Shown here: piece after piece, positions 1 to 9,787 of the stretch
Layout: every line of letters starts with the position of its first letter
Position numbering within the stretch: the first letter of the stretch is position 1
Assembly: GCA_020091685.1 (NCBI GenBank)
Contig: CM034601.1
Span: forward strand, 37,904,034-37,968,033
Length of the DNA stretch: 64,000 bases
From: Lutjanus erythropterus
Taxonomy: Eukaryota; Chordata; Actinopteri; Lutjaniformes; Lutjanidae
Direction of reading: 5' to 3'
Notes under the pieces: generated by a model
Told to the model about the DNA's origin: nothing
The model's database searches: none
Seen by the model: only the letters and a program-made list of their open reading frames with translations
Translations under genes and position numbers: made by a program

Positions 1-974
1 CTGAACATTTTTCACGGACACACATTTGTTGCATATTTTGCAGACAGGCTTTGTAATGTCCGTCGGCTCACCTCTGGCATCTGGGATAAACCCAAAAAAC
101 TCCCAAATTGGAGATGTGGCGTTTTTCTTTGCCACCAAAGCCACAGCAGTGTCAGTGTTGTCAGTGTTGCTGACTGGTAGCGATCAACGTAAGACACGTG
201 CCAAGGACACGTGCTGCCCCTGCCCCTTTGCCAATTTAATCGTGTATTGGCAATCTAGAGCAATGACAATCTACAATTTGAAATTTAGAGGCAATCGCAC
301 AGCCCTAAGCTCAATGCGTTTGTGTCATCAAAGTCTCAAGCTTGGAACCATGGGACACACTGCCTTGGACTCGCATACTGAGAGAACTAAACACTTAACA
401 TATTCAGCAGCTCCCCTGGGGCAGGAACCGATATCACAGTTCTGCTGTTCTTGACCAAACCAGAGTTGGTGATTGTTGGAAGAGTGGACAGACTAACAAA
501 GACGGTTTTGGTGAGTTTTACATGATTTTCTGTCAAGTTTGCTTGCGCACATCTCCCAGCTGAGACCCGAGAGGTCGGGAGAAGGTGGGTGGGGGGACGA
601 TGGTATCACCAATCACCGATGAATGGGCTGACGATGATCGCTTGGAAAATTTTAGCATATCGCCCAACTCTAGATTGCAACAGCTTTGAAGGCTGTAGGT
701 TCTTTTGTGTAATGCGTGTGTGTGCACGCACATGCGCACACACACAAAAGAAAAGAAAAAACAGCAACAGCTGACTTCAAAGCTGTGCTTAGTCGAAAAG
801 TAACAACAACCTTCCTAGAAATTTAGTGGAGTCAAAAGTACAATATTTGTCTTTGAAATGTAGTGGAGTGAAAGTCATATGTTCCAAAAAAACAAATACT
901 CAAGTAAAGTACAGATACTCAAAAAATGTACACAAATACAGTACTCAAGTAAATGTACTTTCTGTCCACCACTG
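1..974 (-). mobile_element. hAT-family DNA transposon, 5' part, with BED zinc finger fragment
   Basis: The end at 974 reads CAGTGGTGGACAG on the minus strand, followed by the ACTTGAGTA-rich subterminal repeats (about 840-970) typical of fish hAT ends. At about 1-190 the minus strand encodes a BED zinc finger: an aromatic WEFFGF, then GEPTD, then the first metal pair CKIC followed by NKCVSVK. The rest of the transposase would lie left of the window. The element sits in an exchanger intron in the opposite orientation. The family call is solid; whether it is intact cannot be judged. Confidence 0.75.
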
Positions 975-1456
975 GTTTTAAGTATTGTTTATGAAATAAA
1001 GTTTTTGTTTTTAAAATTCTGACAGCATTATATTGCATTATTTCATTCATATGCATGCCAGAATAGGTGCGAGGTTGGTCTTAAATTTCATTGGAAGTCT
1101 TAAAAAGGTCTTAAATTTAAGTTGAAAAATCCTGGGGGTACCCTGTTCTTATCAAATGTATAAACATCTGCATTTCATGAGTTAAAGTCCAACTCCAGTC
1201 ATGTTTTAAACAATATAAAATAGCTCTGCATCTTTTCGTCATAGTAATTGTAGAATTGACAGTTTCATGAATATGCAAATAGTTCCGCCCTCTCCACACA
1301 CCCTACAACCTTCAGCAGCTGCACCTCGCCTCTCCTCTCTCCTCTATAGGAAAGGTTAATCTCTCCATTGTGTAGATTTCATAAATAAATTTTAACCACT
1401 CCTCTAATGTTGGAGCATCTGATTGTAACCACCATTAGATATGGGTCTGCTTTCGT

Positions 1457-1790
1457 CTAAAGACTCACTGTTATAGGATCCATATACATTGTCAAAGCAT
1501 CAAATGGAATAGTGCTTTGAAATACTCTTTCAAAGCATTTATGAATTTCCTGCCAGTAGGATAAAATTTTTGGACAGTACCAAAATAAATAAAAATAAAA
1601 ACCTCCAACCATTCCATTCACCTTGATATCTCTTCTGATATCGCTCATCTTCAGATATGACCATTCCTCCTTCTCTTTCACATTTATTTTTAACATGTTG
1701 GTTGTTTGCCTTTAAGGAGTCCTGAAAGCTTTTGTATAATCTTTTTGTTACCACCTCACTCCTGCCATACACATCCACCCAGGATATTTA
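1457..1790 (-). mobile_element. LINE ORF2 C-terminal remnant (L1-like)
   Basis: Two overlapping minus-strand frames (1457-1696 and 1539-1778) together show the motif at the C-terminus of fish L1-type ORF2 proteins: CPKILSYWQEIHKCFERVF followed by IPFDALTMY. The shift between frames marks it as dead. It lies 170 bp upstream of the first visible exchanger exon. Confidence 0.55.
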
Positions 1791-1947
1791 ATATTTGAAT
1801 AACTTAATTCAGAAAAGCCTATTGTAAATATACTGTTGTTATTTTGTTGATACATGGGTCTTGAATTCAGTCCCATTTAGCCTTTGAAAAGGTCTTTGAT
1901 TTTGTTCTGTGTGACATTTTTCTTTTTTGTCCCTTAAACATTGACAG

Positions 1948-4900
1948 GTGTGTGGACACAACTTTGAGGCAGGGGAGCTCGGCCCAGGAACCATAGTGGG
2001 CAGCGCTGCCTTCAATATGTTTGTGATCATCGGTCTGTGTGTCAGCGTGATCCCTGACGGAGAGTCTCGCAAGATCAAACACCTGTGTGTGTTTTTTATC
2101 ACGGCCTTCTGGAGTATTTTCGCCTACATTTGGCTCTACCTCATACTGGCTGTCTTCTCACCTGGGATTATACAGGTGTGTTTCTGATTACTGTGTGTGA
2201 ATGTGTTCCTGGTAAACTGAGCGTGTAAATCATGAAATGCTTGTGCGTATCACCAGGTGTGGGAAGCTGTCATCACGCTGCTTTTTTTCCCGGTGTGTGT
2301 GACCTTGGCTTGGTTGGCCGACAGACGACTCTTCTACAAATGCTTGTGCAACTGCGTTGACGTGATCAGAACTGGAAAGTTGTCACACAACAGTGGACAC
2401 TCCTCCCGCGTGGCTGTCTCTATGGTGACAAGCAGTGAATTAGACCAGAACAAAGATGAGGTAAGACAAGTCACTCAGGGAGAAACAGGGTTCGTACAGC
2501 CTTATTAGTTCCATTCATGCACTCTCAAGGTACCTTAACCCAAAATTTACACATTCTCTTTATCATATCATCTTAATTGCTACTTAATTACTATAAATGC
2601 AATTGCAAATTATTTTATACCCATAGGAATCAATGTATATTATTGATTCCTATATAAATCAATTTGTTCGTTTTACTAGCTGTTCATATTAATTTGTATG
2701 TTTTGAGCATAATTATTTAATGATCACTTATTTCTAGAAAAAGTAAGTAGGTAAGCTACTCACAGGGGAACTACCCTGTCATGCCCACTGGTGGATCTGA
2801 TGTTTTCCTTATATTAGAGTTATTTAAAGGGAATTTAAGGGGAATACCAGGTTTTCCAAGGCCAGCAGGACTCTGAATGGCAGGAGTCTTAACAGCAGGG
2901 CGCTGAGCAGTAGGAGTTTCCAAAGTTTTCTTGAGAAAGATCCCTGCGAACATGTTGGCTTGTCTTTCCACTGACACAACAATGGCCAATTCTGGTTGTT
3001 TGCTTGAAATAAACCCTCAATTCATTGCGTTAAAGGTGAAAATATCGGGAGAGGAGTGAGGTGGTGGTCAAACATCAGAAAGCTAGTGGGGGGAACTGAT
3101 CTTTCACTAAACATATCATATAGCACAATTGCAATATGACTTATTTTTTAATCAAATTACTTTACACCCGCTTCTACATCAGACCCACAAATGGAGTAAT
3201 AGACAGTTTCTGCCAGCATGCTGTGTGTTGTCCCTGATTTGACTTTCCTCATCTCATTCTCTCATTGAACTCTCACGATAATGTTCTGATTATAAAATTA
3301 CTGCATAATCACATAACCTCATGCATTGTACGCATCTTGATTGGAGATATGAGGAGGCGATGTGTGTGTATCCACGTGTGCTGTGTGTGAAATGTTTAGA
3401 TCAGTTAATTCTAAACTGAATTCAAATTCTGCAGCTGAACAGTAAAGCCTGTAGTTTTATGGGTGTGCTATTAATTTTGGAATATTTGATTTAGGGCTGA
3501 CAGCAAATACTCTAAATTATTTATATTTGTGTTAAAAAAAACATGATGCCAAGTCTGCATCATGTAGCCTGTAAAGCAGTAAAGCTTTTGAGATGAGTTT
3601 CTTTCTTCTTCAACTTTACAAGTGACATCAACATCATAAATGAATATCTGTAAACAGTCTCATAAAACAAAGAAAAAACAGATAAGATGTACCATTTTCT
3701 CTGTCAAAGGTCTTTACAAATCTTGAAGAAAGAAAACCTGTACCTGATATATTTTTAAAAAAAGTTTGCGATAGCTGCCAAACCAAGATTAGATGGACAG
3801 CAGTCTGTTATTCCTTATTACTGACTCATTTCATGTGTTGTAACAGAGCTCAGAGGACAAAGACCTGTGTCTGGTTTCAGTGACGAGCACTCACTCATGG
3901 AGAGAACAGTTCATTGAAGCAGTCACAGTCAGAGCAGGTCAGTGGCCATGATATGATGTGTTTGTGTTTTTGTGTACTTCTTATTTTGACTGTTTTTTTA
4001 AATCAAATATTTTGTGCAGAATCTGTGAAATTAAAAATATTGATCAGAGTCATAGTTGTGTAAGAGGTCATTTCTGGGGCTTCTGCTTTCTTGTTTCCTG
4101 TTTTTTTCAGTTTTGCATGCAGACAAAATTTGGTCTGAATCACTGCATTCTGACTTTCTAAAGCTGGACCAGAGTTCACCACTCTTTAACAAAACGTGAC
4201 TTCATCATTTGTGGACGATGACATGCTTTTTGTTGCTTTGTTTGGTTCGCCCACCCTGTGTCTTCTTCTTCTTTTGGATCAGGCAATGGAGACGAGGAGG
4301 AGGGACAGGAGCGACGACTGCCGAGCTGTATCGACTATCTCATGCACATACAGTGCGTGTTCTGGAAGATTCTGTTTGCTTTCATCCCACCCACTACGTA
4401 CTGGAATGGCTGGGCGTGCTTCATCGTGTCAATCTTTGGCATCGGTGTCTTAACAGCCATCATCGGAGACCTCGCTTCCCATTTTGGCTGCACCATCGGC
4501 CTCAGAGACTCTGTCACTGCGGTGATCTTTGTCGCACTGGGGACTTCTGTGCCTGGTAAGTGAGTTTACTTGTGAGGCTTTGTTTTTTTCACAACTGGGA
4601 GGCACACACAGTAATGGAAAAGTTTGATAATTATATTTGGCTCATATAACAGCAGTTTCCTGTCGGTAGAGGCTGTCTGATCACAACGCAAAATGGTGAA
4701 AATATTCTGAAAGCTTCTGCTTCAAAAAATCCAAACTATCCCCTTAAAGTATTGAACTACTTATTTTCTAACTTCATTCTTCTTTCCAGATACCTTTGCC
4801 AGTAAACTTGCAGCCACTCAGGATCAATATGCAGATGCATCTATTGTAAACGTGACGGGAAGCAACGCTGTTAATGTGTTCCTGGGCATCGGGGTGGCCT

Positions 4901-5166
4901 GGACCGTGGCTGCCGTGTATTGGGAAGTCAAAGGTGACTTCTTCCACGTGGACCCCGGCTCGCTGGCCTTCTCTGTCACACTCTTCACCATTTGTGCCTG
5001 CATCACCACAACAGTGTTGGTGCTACGCCGGAGGCCGTCTGTAGGCGGTGAGCTGGGGGGCCCGCGGATCCTTAAAATCCTCACTTCAATGCTCTTCTTT
5101 GGACTGTGGTTACTCTACATCCTCTTCTCCAGCTTGGAGGCCTATTGCATCATACGAGGCTTCTGA
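1948..5166 (+). CDS. slc8a2: SLC8-family Na+/Ca2+ exchanger, C-terminal exons (slc8a2-like, no Calx-beta exons)
   Basis: Plasma-membrane antiporter that exchanges Na+ for Ca2+. Five GT/AG exons are visible: 1948-2175, 2257-2460, 3847-3937, 4283-4555 and 4790-5166. They join in frame and give 390 C-terminal residues; the start is upstream of the window. Exon 1 holds the end of the alpha-1 repeat (GSAAFNMF) and TM4. Exon 2 holds TM5 and ADRR. Exon 3 carries the signature SWREQFIEAVTV. Exons 4 and 5 hold the alpha-2 repeat (GDLASHFGCTIGL, ALGTSVPDTFASK, TGSNAVNVFLG) and end in LEAYCIIRGF. The GLWLLYILF and RGF ending and VAAVYW resemble NCX2, and human SLC8A2 shares 19q13.3 with RUVBL2; slc8a4 or slc8a3 is not excluded. 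Oddities: no Calx-beta domain is encoded between exons 2 and 3, the conserved GNVTGSN reads VNVTGSN, and introns interrupt a part that is a single large exon in mammalian SLC8 genes. The family call is near certain; the paralogue is not. Confidence 0.9.
2461..3846 (+). other. Exchanger intron where the Calx-beta exons should be
   Basis: Intron from donor GTAAGA at 2461 to acceptor AACAG ending at 3846, phase 0 on both sides. In other SLC8 genes the coding sequence for the long cytoplasmic loop with CBD1 and CBD2 lies here. I read both strands and found no open stretch with Calx-beta character. The one ORF above 60 codons (2771-2989) is antisense and matches nothing I recognise. The sequence is AT-rich and otherwise featureless. 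Confidence 0.7.
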
Positions 5167-5840
5167 AAGAGTGGTGGCTGTTGTGACCACCCTCTGGCCT
5201 GTCAAGTTGTAGTTCGTCTCCTCTCTGTTCTCCGCTGTTACAGGGTTGTTGGGCTGACTGGGAGCACTGGGAAGTGATTCTGTTCTGATTATTCTTGATT
5301 TATTTACGTATCTATTTAGTTATTGTTTTCTCCGCTAAAAGCACTTGTACAGCCAAATCTGTAAGATGAAAAGTCATCCAGTCATTACTCACTCAACAAA
5401 AATGACACTTGTTGACCTGGAGGTGACGCTATAACAATAACATTTGCTTTTTTACACTTATCTCAAGAATGGCTTGGTGTAGACTCATTTTAACAGTTCA
5501 GTTCATCTGCATCTTTCCTTTAGTACATTAGTCTTCAGCTCTAAAAATGTCAACTTTTAGGACTTTTTCTTAATTTTATTGAAATCCTATTTTTGCAACC
5601 TCAACCTGAAAATCGAGACGTTTGAGACAACTGTTTACTAAGCTAATGTATTCAAGTACGTTGGGTTTCACCTCTAAGGGGCGCCTCAAATGTGAAAAGT
5701 TTATATCTCATAATTGACAGCATGGATCCGTATGAAAATGGTTTTGCTTGAAATCGGGTCATGACTCAGCCGATGTATGAATTTTTGTAAAAACTGGTTG
5801 AACCTTTGCTACTTTCAGCAGTGTATTTGTAAATAAATCA
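5167..5840 (+). other. 3' UTR of the exchanger with poly(A) signal
   Basis: Non-coding sequence after the stop codon. An AATAAA at 5832-5837 is the first good polyadenylation signal and gives a 3' UTR of about 0.7 kb. From 5841 to 6418 I see nothing recognisable. Confidence 0.5.
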
Positions 5841-6418
5841 GTTCATTTAAGCATTTCTTTGGGGTCTCCCTTGTTTGCCATAGCCTTTATCGGTCAGGAC
5901 ACTGCACAATAACAAACACACATCACCAGGACATTTACCTGTCCAGCAGCCACCACTGAGAAGACCTGTCATCACTTCACAACTGCTGCCATGAGTCAAA
6001 AAAAATGTAGACACACTCCAGACTCACACATGCAAATCTGTATGTCACACCCACCTGCAGGACAGTTCCAGTCAGAAGAAGTTATTGTGACAATACTGAT
6101 GAACAAATAAATAAATGGCCAGCATGTACAGCTGTGCATTTACTGTATAGCTGCTTTTACACAGATGAGCAGTGTGAAAATAATAGAAGAACAAGCAGTT
6201 GAGTGTGTTATTTTTGATCATGAGGACACCTCTGAATGCATCATCTTATAACATGTCCACCTGTCACAGGCAAAAGTAGAAGCTGTGTTTTTTTGTCTTC
6301 AGTAAGCATTAACTCATAGTTTGATGGTTTGTGTTCACTGGTAATGTACTGCACAGCAAAAGCACCGTTGCTATGGTTACCTCCAGTTTTTGCACACAGA
6401 TTTAGTAAGTAAAATTTT

Positions 6419-8095
6419 ATATATATATATAGCACCTTTAAAATCCTAGGTTACAGAGTGCTTAACAAAGGATAGAGCAAAAGACATAGTACAATACAAA
6501 CACTAAAAGCAAAAGGAAATAGAAAATGCACATCAAAGTACTGTACAGGATTTAATCATAGAAACACTTGGCTTCAAACACCCAGTAGAGTTTGCTGATC
6601 TGACTCCCAGTGGAAGACTTCCACAGTGTGGGACCCAGAACAGAGAACGCTTCTCGTGTTTTCAGTCTTGAATGAAAAACAAGTTAGCAGGCCTTGTTCA
6701 GAGGACCTGAAGGGCTGAGCAGAGGTGTACAGCATCATTAGTTCACTGATATACTCTTGAGCACAATTATTCAATGCCTTATAGACAAGGAGGAGAATCT
6801 TGAAATGAATCCTGAATTTAACTGGAAGTCAGTGAAGTGACATCAGAAGCAGGGTGAGGTGGGAACAATAGGAGGTCTTAGAGAGCAGTCTTGCTGCAGA
6901 AGTTTGGACTAACTGCAGCTGGTTAATGGAGTCTTGGCTCAGACAGGAAGTAGTCTAAATGGGAGCATACAAAGGCATGTGCAACCATTTCCAACTGCTG
7001 GAAGGATAGCGAAGGGCGTATCTGGGCAGTATTCTTCAGGTGAAAACAGCAGGACTAAATAACTCTTGACATGTTTTTCACATTTCATCTGGCGGTCAAA
7101 GGTGACCCCGAGGTTTTAGGCAAAACATTTTCAAGAGGTGGCCAATGAACCGAGGTGTTGGAGGATGTTAGTGGAGACTGTTGCTAAAATTCCTTCTTAA
7201 TTCAGTTCCCTCTTCAGTTATTGTTAATGACTGATTCAAAATTTTGGGATGGGGTGGCTTGCATTTTTGTTGTCTTCCAAAAGGGGGCCATGCCAGAAAA
7301 AGTTTGGGAATCATTGACCTAAGGGGAGCATATATAAAGACAATAAAAATGGTCCAAGGATTGACCACAGAGGGACCCCTGCAAGAGGAGCGCAAGAGGC
7401 AACCTTATCATCAGCAGAGTGCAGACTGGCCGCAGGACTGAGAAGAGCCTGTCTACTTCTCTTTTTGTCAATCCTTGTTCTTTGATCCTATGCAATGATC
7501 TCCCATACCACTGCTGTTATGTTTACAACATTTATAATAAAGATTATAAAAAAAACACCTCCCAAAAAGAGGACTGAGAAGAGCCACATCCAGACAGACA
7601 CAGATAGAGACGAACTGCACCCAAATCTGAAAGAATCACTGCTTTCTAGCTGCATTAAAATGTCATTTGTTACCCTTAGAAAAGCCGTCTCTGTGCCGTG
7701 TTTCTGACGAAAGCCTGATTGATGTTTATCAAAGACACAATTTCCTTCATCCGCGTCCAGAGTTTTCTTAAAAGCCAACTTTTCTAGAATCTTGGATGCA
7801 AAAGGAAGCTTAGAGATGGGTCTGTAGTGTGATGGTATGGTGCGTTTTTTTTAGATGGGCTTGAACAGAGGCTATTTTGAAGGGTTCAAGAACATGGCAA
7901 GAGAGGAACAGGTTCATATTGGAAAGCAGAGCTGGTCCGATAATATTAATGGCTTCCTAAAGTAATCTAGAGGGCACTATATCAAGGGGGCAAATGGAGG
8001 AGCATATCTCCATCGAATCCCTGAGGGTGATGGGAGAAGACAGAACAGATGTGAGGGAGGCTCAGTATATGGACTGAGGGGGCAGCGAGAAACAA
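6419..8095 (-). mobile_element. Degraded non-LTR retrotransposon (L2/CR1-like LINE)
   Basis: On the minus strand, 7830-7600 encodes a reverse-transcriptase block (YRPISKLPFASKILEK, then HQSGFRQKHGTETAFLRVTN), a fish LINE signature. At 6774-6574 a second block (NNCAQEYISELMMLYTSA, then RSSEQGLL) matches the ORF2 C-terminus. The 3' end is an (AT)n tract at about 6418-6430. The RT core between the blocks is replaced by other repetitive sequence, so the copy is rearranged and inactive. Confidence 0.65.
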
Positions 8096-8960
8096 TAAAT
8101 AAATAACTGTGTTCATGTTTGTTCTACGTGAATCACTGTGCAAATATGAATGTGGTTGAACTGTGACTGAAGCTACTGAGAAAATGTGGTTTAACTACTA
8201 GTTTGATTAGATTTAGTTAATTTCTCCCCAGCACTACATATAGACATGTGATACAACTTTAAAAAAGTAAATACATGCTGTATGCAAGTGGTGACATTAA
8301 CCACATCTGTATCAATAACCTGCAGAATTGTTGGTCTGTGTAACCAAACAGAACAAAACAAAACCAGGCCTTTATTTACATAGAACAGACTCATACTGCC
8401 ATCTATTGGCTTTTGCGAAATTCTCCTGTGCTGTGATTGGCTGTTGCAAAACCCTCATGTGCTGTGATTGGCTGTTGTAAAACACTGGTGGTAGCGTGGT
8501 GACAGTGAAGCCTAACCTTACCTGAAGCATCAAACTAAAGTAAAGAAGCAATGGTGAAGGAAAATAAAAAATCATTCCTTTCCTGTTATGGCTCCAAACT
8601 GTAGTTTTATTAGTTAACTGCCCCCAGAATGGCAAAAACTAATGGAACTCCTTGAGTCATAATGCAAATACAAATATGATCACTGTTCCCCAACACTGAC
8701 AGTTACAGTTAAAGATTTTAAGCAAAAGTTCAAATACTTTGATCTTTGAAATGTTGTTAAAGCACAAACAATAAATTATTACTTTTTGTTTGTGCTATTA
8801 GTATGTTCTCATTTATATCTTTATAAAACAGATCTACATTTCTAATCTGAAAAGACATCTGATTTGGCTGCACATATAACAACATTTGTTCCTCATGTTT
8901 TCATGCAGAAATAGAAAAATAATCTCAAAAAACTCAAAGATCAGTTCATTCATTTAGCTC
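8096..8960. other. Intergenic, no gene; short duplicated CCAAT-type motif
   Basis: No coding sequence is seen. A two-copy direct repeat with a 31-bp offset lies at 8428-8452 and 8459-8483. Each copy contains GCTGTGATTGGCTGTTG, and its ATTGG is an inverted CCAAT box. Confidence 0.4.
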
Positions 8961-9787
8961 TTTATTTAGAACTATTGATGAAGTATTTTGTTACAAAACA
9001 AGTCTTTTCTTGATAACAATTATACTCTGGTTTTCCATTATATACGTAAACATACATCAAATTAAATAAAGGTTAGTTCAAGTGAAAAAAATAAACTGTA
9101 AAAGCTCTCAGCAACTGATACAACAACTGTCAGATAATATCAAAACATGACAAAATGAAATGACAATGACATGTTCTTCTGGATGTTTGAAACCAAAATA
9201 ATAGCAGTGAATGCAGCAACAAGAACATTACTGTACTGCTCATACCGATCATAAGAGTGCAATTCATTTTAAATCAATTTTGCAATAATATTGACAAAGC
9301 TTGTAATGATAAGCAAATGTACCTCCTGTTATTTCAGGTTACATTCATCATGACTTGAGATATGTCACACCCTTTATGAAGTCATAGTGTGTAAAAATAT
9401 GATGGTGGGTGAGAACATAAAACGTTTATAGACGTTTAGCTCATTTATGACACACTGACACGTTCTAATATTATCCAGCAGTTATGATCAGATGCTGAAA
9501 GGGATAACACTTCTCTTTATATTGTATTTGTGTGATTATGTTGTAATATGTATTTCAGTAATGTCTTAGAAAACTATCATGAACGTGTGATCTGGCAGCA
9601 CAATGCAAAACATAATAAGTGATGTGTAGAGTTAAAAAAAAGTATATACACATTTTTCATCAAAAATAAGCCATACAACTTGTCAATGTGGTTTGGTGCA
9701 GTTTCAAAATGTTGCAAAAATATATATATTCCAAAAGCATTGCTGCATATTATGAGACACATGGAAAATATTTTCAAATTCACATAT
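8961..9787 (-). other. 3' UTR of TRIM-A with poly(A) signal
   Basis: Sequence downstream of the TRIM-A stop codon on the minus strand. TTTATT at 8961-8966 reads AATAAA on the minus strand and is a plausible polyadenylation signal, giving a 3' UTR of about 0.8 kb. The region is AT-rich with no other feature. Confidence 0.4.

Noticed and set aside
1117..1299. Possible upstream exchanger exon in 975-1947
   Set aside because: Searched for the sequence that should precede VCGH (ALGSSAPEILLS-type motif) and did not find it; it must lie left of the window.
2771..2989. Possible missing exchanger exon
   Set aside because: Wrong strand and no Calx-beta features such as the acidic DDD motif.
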